DNA of 64,000 nucleotides, taken from contig CM045761.1 of the NCBI GenBank assembly GCA_025200525.1, positions 201,491,701-201,555,700 of the forward strand, written 5' to 3'. The position numbers were made by a program, and so were the translations under genes. Below, piece by piece: positions 9,129 to 18,508 of this stretch. Each line of letters opens with the position of its first letter. Within the stretch, counting starts at the first letter, position 1. The DNA comes from Camellia lanceoleosa. Taxonomy: Eukaryota; Streptophyta; Magnoliopsida; Ericales; Theaceae. The notes beneath the pieces are model-generated. The model saw nothing but the letters and a program-made list of their open reading frames with translations, had not been told where the DNA came from and ran no database searches.

Positions 9129-11442
9129 CTAAACTCCTTCAGCATTAACAGAAGATTGGGCTGGAACATCGGAAGGATCTGAAGGAAGAGCATCTGCTTC
9201 CTTGTCCACCACAACCTCAGCTTCTTTATTTGCCGAGACCTCGGCCACTTTATCGGCTGCGACTTCAGCATCAATCTCAGCAAGGGTTTCATCAACACTT
9301 CTCTCTGCCAACAGAAGGTCAGAGGACAGAGTGCCGATGTCCGCCTCGTTGGAAGCAGCATCGAGGTCTTCATCTCCAGTCAAGTCCAGGACTTGATCAC
9401 CCTTTGGAGGAGGTTTGGCCTTCCTCACCAGGGCTTCATCTTCACCTTCATCTTCCTCTTCAGCCTCGGCTTCAGAATCATCTTCTTCAGCTTGGCTTGG
9501 AGATGGAGGAAGAGGACAAGGAAGACGCATGGCCTTGGTCTTGCGCCATGGCGAGTCGACTGGAAGATCAAGCTTTTTGGCCAAAGCATTCCAACCTAGG
9601 GAATATCCCTTGTTGCATGCTTGCTTGACCTGAAGCTTATAGTCTTCAGCGACATCGGCCATGCCTTCTTTATAAGCAGCATCAATTTCAGCTCTCTTGG
9701 TGGCCAAGGCTTCTTGTAGCTCCTTTTCTGCCTGGGCTACTTTTTCTTCGGCTTCTTTTTGCTGAGATAAAGAAACAGTTTTAACAGCCTCGGCAGCCTC
9801 AGCCTTTTCATCGGCTATTTGTTTAGCCTTAGTTGCGGCTTCGGCCTGGTCCTCCAGTTTTTTCATCTTGAGCTGGAGGGCCCTGTTTTGTTTATGGAGA
9901 AGAGCAAACTCCTTCTCCATGTCGGCTAACTTCTTTGCTGTTTCCAAAGCCTGCATGGAGAAGGTATGGGCGTGTTGGATGGCCTGGAAGAATACAAGGC
10001 AAAAGTCATTATAAACATTTCAAAATTTTATAAGTATGAAAGACAAATTATCAAAGACAAAGACTTACTTGGACTGAATGCTGCATCATGAAGGCGTAAT
10101 TCTCATAGCCGTTCATTTTTTCGTTACGCTCCATATCGCCCTCAAGAAGGACTGCTGTGCTGAGCGCCACGCCAATGTTGACGTCGGTAGCGCTTTCGTT
10201 GGTGTAGACCGGCCTGTTTTCAAGAGTAACTTTGGGTTCCCCGGGAACTTTGGGAACTCTAGAACCCGAAGTTGAGGCAGATGTAGACCTTGGCTTCTTT
10301 TGCTGAGTGGCCCCTGATGGCTGGGCTTCGGCAGGTCTCTTTAAGGGAGCCGAAGTGATCTTCTCGGCCAATTTGGAGATTGGCAGGGCATCTTCAGCCT
10401 CTGCGTCATCCACGGTAGCCTTCGCCTTTGGTTGGGCCTTCTTGATTCTCTTCGGCTTTGGTGGGGGCAGAGATTGGGCTGGTGCATCATCCATATCGTC
10501 TGGAAGATCGGCCAAGAGGTTCAGCACCACTTTGTTTGGTTTTTCCATCTCGGCTGTCTTAACAAGCCTTCGTCGGCGTTTCTTTGGAGCCGAGGTTGAA
10601 GGATGATCGGCTGTCTCAGATGTGGAGGCAGCCTGTTCTGTAGAAGCAGTTGATGGAGAAGCGCTCTTCTTCCTTTTCCTTGGAACGTCGGCCAACTTGG
10701 ACGTGTAAGTAGGGATGAAATTTAACACCGAGAGCTTTTGCGCTCGAGAGGAGGTCCAACAACTTCTTCAAACCTTTCCCAGACAATAGGATCGGCGGAA
10801 GTCCTTGGGAGGTCAAGTAACGTCTGCAAAAAGAAACACAAGATTAGAAACAGATAAAAGTTTGGAAAAATTGAAGGAAACAAATGCCTAAGCGTTAATG
10901 ATGGGCTCTTACCCTTGCCCTCCTTGGACCGTTCGAGGAAGAGGAAGAGTTGAACTTCTTCATCTGGGCAAATTCGCCTTCGAAACGATCAAGTAATCAT
11001 CTCCAGCCCCTTTGTTGGAGTCTGGAAGGTCGGCCACTATTTTATAGGCAGTAGACCTCGGCTTGAGGTAGTAGACATAACCCTTTTCCTTAAGGTTCAG
11101 GGGGCACATTGTGTAGCAGTATTGGATGTCGGCTAAAGTGATCCTAGCGTTCTCCTGCGGAGCTAAGGCTATTATTCCATTAAGTGTCCTATAGGCGTTA
11201 ATGGAAAGTTGCATGGGGTTCAAGGTGTAGTAATGAAGGACCTCGCGGAAGAGGGGATCTAGAGGGAACCTAAGTCCACACTGGACGAAGGCTACTACAG
11301 GGAAAGGCATTTTATCACCATCGGGCATAATGGAGTCCTTCTCCTCAGCTAGTCTGAGGTGGACATCTTCTGGTACGGAAAATTCTTGCCTAAAGTTTTG
11401 AAGCTTGGTTGGGGTATTGACTCTATCCCTCCACACACCCAT
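9129..11442 (-). pseudogene. Antisense three-exon gene (aORF) in Gypsy element 1
   Basis: Lies opposite to gag-pol. Exons by splice-site match to the copy in element 2: 11442-10913, 10823-10069 and 9983-9129, with GT-AG introns of 89 and 85 bp. Exon 1 (MGVWRDRVNTPTKLQNF, FPLDPLFREVLHYYTLNPMQ, INAYRTLNGIIAL) resembles the putative gypsy-type transposon domain (Transposase_28 family). Exon 2 is basic and Ser/Pro/Lys-rich with NLS-like KKRRRR and PKPKRIKK. Exon 3 is a long Ala/Glu/Lys coiled coil, then an acidic tail (SEAEAEEEDEGEDEAL). A frameshift near 10970 breaks the end of exon 1, and the start of exon 2 is also shifted. The function of such extra antisense proteins is not established. A nuclear or chromatin role is only an inference from the basic and acidic regions. 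Confidence 0.8.
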
Positions 11443-12352
11443 GGTCTTGATATAAACAAGTGTTCGACTACAGAAACAGAGTATTCCTAAAGGGCTCTTA
11501 GGACCTCGGCTTAACCTATGTGTATGTTGGGGAAGTTGGTTTCAGTTTTTCCTAAAGGATTGAAGGTTCTACAGCAAATCCCAAGCCTAAATCTACAAAT
11601 AATGAGTATGAAGGGAAGAAAATCTGGAAAACAGGAAAGCAAAAAAGTCTCAGATTCAAGAACACGAAAGAGTGGAAGGCCAAAAATAGAGGTGAAACGG
11701 TACAAATATTCGCAGTGTAAACAACAAAATGAGATGAGGTACGTGATTTAAAAACCAGATACAGAATAGTCAAGTAACGAGAAATTTCAGAAACAAGCAA
11801 GAACTGGGAAAAGAAGGGAACGGTGGCTTACCAGAAAAAGGTGAGGCCGGGATGAAGCTTCGCCGAGGTCAGATAATGGACGCAACAGTAGCATGAGCTT
11901 CAGAGTTTTGCAGAAATGGCAGATGGAGGCAGTTGCAGGGCTTCGGGCAAGAGTAATGGCAGAATTGAAAGAGAAAAAGTTTTAGAGAGAAAGAAAGCAA
12001 GGAGATTCAAATGTAAAAGTGAAGCGAAGGAGAGAGAGACAAACGTTTTTGTCAAAAGTGAAGCGGCGGCAAAACAAGGCAATAATTGTACCTAGGGTAA
12101 CGCACGCGTCAGACGGCGCAAGCGGAGGAAAGACGCCTTGCTGGCGTGTCGCCAGCACGGACCAATAAGGGAAAAACGCGTCAGTAAAGCGGTTGAAAAA
12201 TGGTGCATGACAGCTCATGCGCGCAGTAAGATTTGAATCTGAAGAGGACATGCCGTCCTGGAATGAATGATCTCGGCTAGAAAGTTCTTAGGCCGATGTA
12301 CGAGAAAAAGTTTGAAGATAGGTTCCATCACCTCAGAATGCCGAGGCAATAG
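11443..12352. other. Element 1 region between antisense gene and 3' LTR
   Basis: About 0.9 kb without supported coding sequence on either strand. It lies upstream of the antisense gene, so it should hold that gene's promoter and 5' UTR. The matching region in element 2 is 45635-46599. The small frames here overlap AG-rich low-complexity sequence. Confidence 0.6.
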
Positions 12353-12367
12353 AACCTAGGGGGCAGT
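12353..12367 (+). other. Polypurine tract of element 1
   Basis: AACCTAGGGGGCAGT directly before the 3' LTR. The same CTAGGGGGCA core precedes the LTR in element 2 (minus strand, 45620-45634) and, as CTAGGGGGCAG, in the mini-Gypsy (minus strand, 21949-21962). It is the expected primer site for plus-strand DNA synthesis. Confidence 0.8.
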
Positions 12368-12948
12368 TGTGGGGATGTATTTTCTGAGTACCAACACGTG
12401 GCCGAGGTGACACCGAAGTGTCAGCCGAGATTCCACACGTCATGGTAGTTGTGCCGAGGTTATCTCGTAGTGCCGAGGTTACCTCCGAAGATGTCGGAAT
12501 CCGAGATAAGCGGATAAAGGACAAGAGTCCTAGAATGAAGAGGAAGCTCAACCAAGATATGGACAAGAGTCCTAGATTGTGAGAAGACTTCAGTTTGGGT
12601 AAAGATAAAACTCTTAGGGAGTTTGTCCTGAACCCACTGGGAGTTCCAGATTAGCAGTAATCCTAAGTCCATTAGGGCCAGGCTCCTATTGGGGCTAGGA
12701 TTGTATTGGCTATAAAAGAGAGGCACCCCCATGGGTCCAAGGTATGTTTTATATACTCAAGCTTGTGAGTTAAATACTTGATTATCTTTGAGAGATATAC
12801 TGACTTGATCGTCGGAGTGCCCCCGGGTGGAAGAACCACCATCGGAAACTTCTCTTTCTGTGCAGGACAGCAGGGTGCCATCTATTCTGCCTGTGTTCTA
12901 CCGCTGAATCACTAAGGAGGGCAGTGTGGTCAGAAAATCACTCACACA
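12368..12948 (+). repeat. 3' LTR of Gypsy element 1
   Basis: TGTGGGGATG...CACTCACACA, with TATAAAA at 12711-12717. It aligns to 1945-2521 throughout. Its right end abuts exactly the outer end of the inverted copy of the host gene (12949). Confidence 0.93.
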
Positions 12949-13472
12949 GAAATCATACCACACACCCAGTTCTGTGTTGCCCATATCTAAACAATATGAA
13001 ATGTGACTCCCATAGCTTGACAAATAACTTCTTCCATAAGAAGAGCAAGAAACCCCTGATAAATCCGCTGATGGAAGTACAGAGGGTGAATGAAATGGAT
13101 GAAATAAGCAGCATCATGGCAGCATTTGTCAATGAGGGAATGAGATGGATTCCCCATTTTCACAGCAATAACCTAGTTTCAACAGATTCAAAGAGGGTTC
13201 TTATCAATTGGATGTTCTTACCCTCTGTTTGTTTCTGCTTCTGTATATGGGGAATCCATCTCATTCCCTCATTGACAAATGCTGCCATGATACTGCTTGT
13301 TTCATCCATTTCATTCACCCTCTATACCTCCACATTTATTAGGGCTTTCTTGCTCTTCTTATCACACTTGGAAGAAGGGTCCAAGTTATTTGTCAAGCTT
13401 TTGATGGGAGTCATGTTTCATGTTGTTTGGATACGAGCAAAACAGAGCTGGCTGGGTGTGTGATATGATTTC
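12949..13472. repeat. Inverted repeat IR1 of host gene coding sequence
   Basis: Left arm 12949-13155 is the reverse complement of right arm 13249-13472, with a 93-bp loop. The innermost 43 bp match perfectly, and the rest matches with scattered changes and two small gaps. The left arm, read on the minus strand, still gives a similar peptide (LISSISFTLCTS, then LFVKL), so it began as coding DNA. The right arm is the first coding region of the gene at 13249-13990. A transcript crossing both arms would fold into a stem of about 200 bp. Confidence 0.88.
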
Positions 13473-13711
13473 TATGTCTAGCTTCATTGTATGCCAACTG
13501 AAGATGGTGCTGAACCATGATACCCTTGGTGCTCTAGAAGAAATTGCAATGGGTTATCTGAGGATATCTGTTGAGATGATGTGGAAGTGTCATGCAGACA
13601 TGAGTGTTGTGTGTGCTCTTCCTTGTCTACTTGGATTTCTTCCTCTGGTAATGTTTTATCTCATTTTTATGTCAATGTTTTCATGTTTTGGATGATTTTT
13701 CTTTCGTTCTT

Positions 13712-13748
<37 letters not shown>

Positions 13749-13990
13749 TTTTTTTTTTTTTGAAATTTTTGGTGCAGTTCTCACCTCCAATAACTGACCG
13801 AATTGATGAACAACTTGGAGCAAACTTCCCTGAAATGGATAGGGAAGAAAATCATCAGGTATATTTCATTGTGGAAATCTGATTTTCTCATCCTCTACAC
13901 ATTTGTCATATTTGCATACTTTTCTTTTTTCTTTTTATGTTTCTTTTTTTTATTTATTTTGTTCTTGTTTTCTGAAATAAGCAGCTGTGA
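13249..13990 (+). pseudogene. Host membrane-protein gene 1 (frameshifted paralog)
   Basis: Unrecognised multi-pass membrane protein. Forward coding from the ATG in 13291-13293: MILLVSSISFTLYTSTFIRA, LFVKLLMGVMFHVVWIRA. A stop follows at 13461-13463. The homology goes on in another frame (MVLNHDTLGALEEIAMGYLR, then VVCALPCLLGFLPL) to a donor at 13647/13648. Proposed exon 2 is 13778-13858 (starts FSPPITDRIDEQLG) and exon 3 is 13985-13990 (Leu and stop). It aligns with gene 2: NHDTLGALEEIAMGYLR pairs with RHDEMKILEEVAGSFLR, and FSPP with LSPP. The frameshift near 13460 suggests a pseudogene, unless an unseen splice removes it. Product role unknown. Confidence 0.6.
13711..13762 (+). repeat. (TC)n-(T)n microsatellite in intron 1 of gene 1
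   Basis: A run of about 15 TC units followed by a T tract, lying within the proposed intron 13648-13777. The T tract may serve as the polypyrimidine region of the acceptor. Confidence 0.9.
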
Positions 13991-15015
13991 GAGAGAGAAA
14001 GAGGGTGCGTGGACGTTGAAGGTATCTGAGGCTGCTACTGGAATCTGGATTGGACTCTGTGGTGTTTATAGAATTTCCCCTATACAGACATACACATATA
14101 TATGGATAGATAGTTCATGCAGTTTAGGAGTAAACTCTGCCCCTGCTTGCTTATATCTGATGGGTAACAGTGGGTTTTTTACTGAAACAAAATTTGATTG
14201 CGTATTATTTAGTTACTTATTTACAACAATAACATTTTTATAAAAATTACCTAAAAATAAGCAAAAAAAAAAAAATTATATCAATGGATCACATTCATTT
14301 TAGAAGTAATTTACATCATATCACATTAATTTCAAATCTACATCAAACTTTAAATTTACATTATGCATCTCATTTTCATGTAATTTTTGAGATACAAACT
14401 TTAGTTAAATATCATTTTTTATTTAGTTATAATTTTTTCAAAAATAGAAAATTTTGGCAAATTGAAAACTAATACAGAAAATCCCTGGTTTTTAACTTGG
14501 TCCCTTTAGTTTTATAAAAAGAAAAGAAAATGGAAAATGGAAAAAGAAAAAACGACACCACCCAAGTGAGAACGGAGTTTGGCACTAAAATTTTAAGTGG
14601 AAGGCATAGAGGCCCCGCTATGCATTGTATGGAGAGTTTTTCTGGATTTATAGTAATAATTTGAATTGTTTATATTGCAAGTTTTATCAGACATGTTATT
14701 TATAAAAAAAATTAACTTAATCGGTATAATCTCATAATTAGATCTTAATTATTTTAAATAAATTATTTAAATTATGTTAATCATTTTTTTAAATGTGCTC
14801 TTATTTAAGGTTTCAAATGTCTAATCAACTTATTTTTTATTTTGATGATTTATTCTACCAAAATTAAGCAACTTAATACCATCTTAAAAAAAATTAAGCG
14901 GCTTAACCCATCAAAAGAGACTCATGACAAGCTCCCGTAAAACCTAACAGTATGCTGCTATGCCCTATGGCACAGCATATCTGAATTCCATATTAGATGT
15001 GATTCATTTTAGAGA
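13991..15015. other. AT-rich spacer downstream of gene 1
   Basis: Presumed 3' flank of gene 1. The frames at 13803-14243 and 14284-14472 are low-complexity A/T translation running through introns and are not supported as genes. GCTATGC and GGAGTTTGGCACT near 14560-14630 have weak echoes at 15315-15350. Confidence 0.55.
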
Positions 15016-15177
15016 AATGTTAGGATCATGAAAATTTTTTTATGAAAATGATCATGAAAGATTTGTGACCCTTAGATTACATTAATTAGTGTGTGGTGTT
15101 TTATTCCATATGTAATCTAAAGGTCACAAATCTTTCATGATGATTTTCATGAAAGACTTTTCATGATACCTAACATT
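15016..15177. mobile_element. MITE-like hairpin (162 bp)
   Basis: Starts AATGTTAGG and ends CCTAACATT. Nearly the whole sequence is self-complementary, for example GATTTGTGACC against GGTCACAAATC and ATTACAT against ATGTAAT, with a loop around 15095. No transposase is encoded. This is the usual build of a small non-autonomous DNA element. No clean target duplication was found. Confidence 0.75.
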
Positions 15178-16227
15178 GCTGTTCATTTTATAGTAGAACG
15201 GATCATATTTTCGTTTGTTAAGATTGCGATTAACAGCAGTGTAAAAAGATTAATAAGTATTTTGAAATTCACAAAAAAAAAAAAAAAAATGTTTTTATCA
15301 CTGCTTAAATATTAAATTGAGAACTCCGCTTTGCTATTGTATGGCTCCACGGGTCACAACAAGTTCTATTTTAATTATTTAAATTGTTTATTTTATAATT
15401 TTTTTAATATATCGACAATTATAAATTATTCAATTTATCATGTTTGTCAACAAAACAAATGAATTATCTATTTTAAAAAAACATTTGTTGTTCATTTTTT
15501 TTTGGACAAAAATGTAATAAATTAAATAAATTACAATTATCAAATCAACTTAATTTTATTTGAATGATATATATGAAGAACATATGAAATAAACGGTTTA
15601 AATTATCAAAATAAAAACTATGATTAATCTCACAAACCCAAACAATCACATTTAGTCACATTATAGATTGGAGGAAATTCAAATCCTTAAATTAACACAT
15701 CACATCTCAAATTTGTATATAACAAATATAATTGGACTAGATAACAAATATAATTGAAATGAGCTAAAATAATTAAGACAAAAATGATTCATAAGGGAAG
15801 ATATTTAATCACATTATTTTTTTTTTTACCTTCATAAAAAATAATTAAAATAGATAATTTTCAAACCAGACGTAACCATATTCTAATGATTGGTATTTTC
15901 ACTATATTTAGTTGAAAGATTTGATGAAGAAAGTGGAAAGGGAAATAAAAATAAATAGACAAAGACAAAGAATTGATAGGATTCAAATTCCAATATATGT
16001 TTGGTTAAGTTGGGAAATGAAAACAAAAAAGAGCCTAAGGGTTTGTTGGCATAACATTTTGGGCTAAAATAGTCATATAAGACAAAATATATTATTTTAG
16101 TCAAATATGACAAAATGTCATATATAATCCATAATTATTTTATTTTTTTCTCACAAAAGTCAAAAAAACTAAAAATCCTATCCCGAACAAAATCTTTTAG
16201 CAGCAGGCTAAAATAGCCAAAAAGTAA
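15178..16227. other. AT-rich spacer without recognisable gene
   Basis: Very A/T-rich. No coding region, RNA gene or clear terminal repeats. The minus-strand frame 15883-16113 is low-complexity. Confidence 0.55.
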
Positions 16228-16375
16228 TGCTATAGACCCCAAAAAATTTTCTAAAATTTTTACTAAATGTCTCACATGGGTGTGAGACCCATACAATGTA
16301 GGTTCCCGTGTGGGTCTCACATCTATGTGAGACATTTGATAGAAATTTTAATAAAATTTTTAGAATCTCTAACAT
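16228..16375. mobile_element. MITE-like hairpin (about 148 bp)
   Basis: Inner stem ATGTCTCACAT...ATGTGAGACAT and GTGAGACCCA...TGGGTCTCAC, then outer A/T-rich stem (AAAATTTTTA against TAAAATTTTT). The ends are imperfect, so borders are approximate. No coding capacity. Confidence 0.65.
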
Positions 16376-16494
16376 TTTGGTTTTCAAGACTCTAGGTGAA
16401 CTCAAAAAAAAGAAAAGTGATCTTGCATTTTTCTCTCACATTTTTTTCCTTGTTTTTCCTATTATATAACACCACACTCCCCCCCCCCCCCTCC

Positions 16495-17099
16495 AAAAAA
16501 AAAAAGTTTTATTATATTTCTTTTTCCGTTTATGGTTCTCTCATCAAATCTTTCGGCCAAACTTAGAACATCTACATTAGTCTTACCAAATGTAATTTTT
16601 AGTTAAATATAACTAGCAAATCTTAAATTTTTATTTGATCAACATCAATAAATTATTTCAAAATTAATTTTTGGTTGACTTTGTTATAGTACCTCAACAA
16701 TTCATTATTTTATTATTTTTTGATAACTCTTTTTTTTTTTAATTTCTTAAGTACTATTTATAGAAAAGATATTTAAAAATTATATAAATACAAAAAATAA
16801 ATCAGAGTAAATATTTTAATAAAATAAAATTTTAAAATGAATTGAGAGATGCTGAATTAAAAGTCCTTAACCATTTTTCTTGATAACAACCCTTCGTTTG
16901 ATATGATAATAAGCCTGTTTTTTTTAATGCATAACCCTCGTTTGAAGATAATATATTTTAATTAAAAAATTATTATAAATTATATTTTTTATTTTTTATT
17001 TTTTTACATATTTTTTTATAAATAAATAAAAAAAAGGTTATTTCCAAACTAGGCTAATTCGTTTGATAATATTTGTAACCAATGAAATGAAGGGGACGT
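16495..17099 (+). repeat. Duplicated upstream segment, copy A
   Basis: Aligns with 20210-20737 (shared TTTCTTTTTCCGTTTAT, CAAACTTAG, TGTAATTTTTAGTTAAATAT and AAAATTTTAAAATGAATTGA) and, past the nested insertions, with 24624-24850 (TTGTAACCAA). It is the distal upstream region of gene 2 and shows that gene 2 upstream DNA was duplicated as a block. Confidence 0.75.
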
Positions 17100-17529
17100 G
17101 ACTTTTTCTTCTTTTTTGGGTCTACCTTTTCTTCTTTGTTTTTTTGGGTCAGCTCTCAGCCATAAGATATTGAATTACCCCCACAAATCTGTTCATAGAC
17201 TGTATAGTATCTCTCCATATCCAACCTTTTTCTCAAGGCAGAGAGAGAGAGAGTGAAAGAGAGAGAGAAGAACAGAGATGGAAGGGGACAAAAGAAAGAG
17301 AAGAACAGAGATGTGTTTTGGGTTTACACAAATCTGCACAATTTCTCTCAACGCAGAGAGAGAGAGAGAGAGAGAGAGTGAAAGAGAAGAACAGAGATGG
17401 ATGGGGACAAAAGAAAGAGAAGAACAGAGATGGTCGACCAAGGTGTTTTGGCTTGAGTATATCTGAATCTTCTCTGTCTCTGTCTCTCTCATTCTCTAGT
17501 CTCTCTCTCTATATAGATATACACAAGTG
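17100..17529 (+). promoter_or_regulatory. Promoter and leader of gene 2, with internal tandem duplication
   Basis: Aligns with 24851-25215. It contains GACTGTATAGTATCTCTCCA, then a GA-rich leader that is tandemly duplicated (17228-17340 and 17341-17468). Each copy has CTCAA(A/C)GCAGAGAGAG, GGGGACAAAAGAAAGAGAAG and TGTTTTGG. The second paralogous copy (24851-25215) has the unit once. GA/CT-rich leaders are common at plant promoters. The small frames here (17193-17530) are products of the GA repeat. Confidence 0.5.
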
Positions 17530-18010
17530 ATTTCAGCGGTAAAAGGCTGGTCTCACCTACCATCGATGAAATGGCAGGCTACAAAGACAACAGCATACAT
17601 GGCAAGAGCCAGAGGAATCAACAAGAGTGCATATGATCTTCCTGGTAGAAGCTTCATCACTTTCCACGTTCAAATTAAAACTCCAGCACACAAGCTGTAG
17701 CATTCCGAGAACAGCGGATGTGAAGATGAATGCCCATATTGACACTATCAAAGAGAAGAACCACAATAGAGCTTCATCTTCTCTATTCTCGGAATGCTAG
17801 GGCTTGCGTGTTGGAATTTTGGTTTGGGTGTGGAGCAAGTGATGGAGCTTTTACCAGGAAGATCATACGCATTCTTGTTGATTCTTATGGCTTTTGCCAT
17901 GTATGCTGTTGTCTTTGTAGCCTGCTACCTTTCCATCTTGCGCCATTGGAGGGAGCTTCTCACCTACCTCTCATCGATGGTAGGTGAGACCAGCCTTTTA
18001 CCGCTAAAAT
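17530..18010. repeat. Inverted repeat IR2 of host gene coding sequence
   Basis: Left arm 17530-17711 is the reverse complement of right arm 17786-18010, with a 74-bp loop. Shared blocks include GGTAAAAGGCTGGTCTCACC, TGTATGCTGTTGTCTTTG and AGGAAGATCATA. The right arm holds about 35 extra bases (17930-17965). The left arm plus loop read on the minus strand gives a hydrophobic start (MWFFSLIVSIWAFIFTSAVL) that continues into the homologous region, so the left arm is the 5' part of an oppositely oriented paralog. Confidence 0.88.
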
Positions 18011-18508
18011 TTCTGGTCAGCCTCCTTCTCCAGGCCATCTGGTTGGTGGTTGAAGACACCAAAGACAAGCTCTACTTGCCTCTCATTATGCTGATAGCCT
18101 TCTCCATTATCATCATTGTCAAAGTGAAGATATTTTTAAGGCACGATGAGATGAAAATACTTGAAGAAGTTGCTGGCTCTTTTCTGCGATTCATGATTGA
18201 ATCTGTAGGAGTTAAGAACTATGTTGGGGCTTGCTTATGCATTTGCCCTACCGTGATTGCAATCATAGCAGTCCTCTCTCCTCCTTTGGATGCTAATGAG
18301 GTCCTTGGCAGATTTTTCAAATCTGTCTATGAATCGATTGGTGGCTATTTCACAGCTACAAGAATCCAGGTAAAATGTTTTTCCAAATTTTCGGTGTTTT
18401 AATTCAATATAACGGGGTAAAACAATACAGAGAGAAATCAATCCACCCACTCATTTGTCAATTGTTTTCGTTATTATAATGTTTCTTGTTTTGGCAATGC
18501 AGAACTGA
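17794..18508 (+). CDS. Host multi-pass membrane protein, gene 2
   Basis: Proposed CDS is 17794-18369 joined to 18503-18508, 193 residues. The donor at 18370 (CAG/GTAAAA) and acceptor at 18502 (TGCAG) join Gln to a last exon coding only Asn and stop. Hydrophobic segments are at residues about 25-48 (FLLILMAFAMYAVVFVACYL), 70-88 (LKFLVSLLLQAIWLVV), 94-112 (LYLPLIMLIAFSIIIIVKVK) and 144-164 (VGACLCICPTVIAIIAVLSP), with a helical stretch MKILEEVAGSFLRFMIESVG between the last two. No known family was recognised. The minus-strand partner of IR2 suggests that the original gene had one more N-terminal membrane segment which this copy lacks. It could be a live short gene, a truncated gene or one arm of a hairpin RNA locus. 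RNA data would decide. Confidence 0.5.

Larger units (their letters stand above)
1945..12948 (+). mobile_element. Ty3/Gypsy retrotransposon, Tat-type (element 1)
   Basis: An 11.0-kb element with near-identical LTRs (1945-2521 and 12368-12948), a PBS right after the 5' LTR and a purine tract before the 3' LTR. Internal order is gag, protease, reverse transcriptase, RNase H, second (archaeal-type) RNase H, integrase, a 62-bp minisatellite, then an antisense three-exon gene. Domain order and the second RNase H place it in the Tat lineage. The close match of the LTRs points to a fairly recent insertion, but gag-pol already has several frameshifts and stops. The 5-bp flanks differ (TGTGT left, GAAAT right), so no target-site duplication is left. 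It separates a promoter-like segment from an inverted copy of a host gene. Confidence 0.95.

Noticed and set aside
9202..9633. Plus-strand ORFs opposite the antisense gene exon 3
   Set aside because: Shadows of the coiled-coil and acidic coding exon on the minus strand.
1940..12953. Target-site duplication for Gypsy element 1
   Set aside because: TGTGT and GAAAT differ at all but one position, so none is present.
12924..13463. 179-residue ORF running through both arms of IR1 as one protein
   Set aside because: It crosses the LTR end, the inverted arm and the loop; only the part after 13249 is homologous to the gene family.
17193..17530. Short ORFs on both strands in the gene 2 leader
   Set aside because: They are translations of GA/CT repeats (RERERE and SLSLSL) and are not kept in the second promoter copy.
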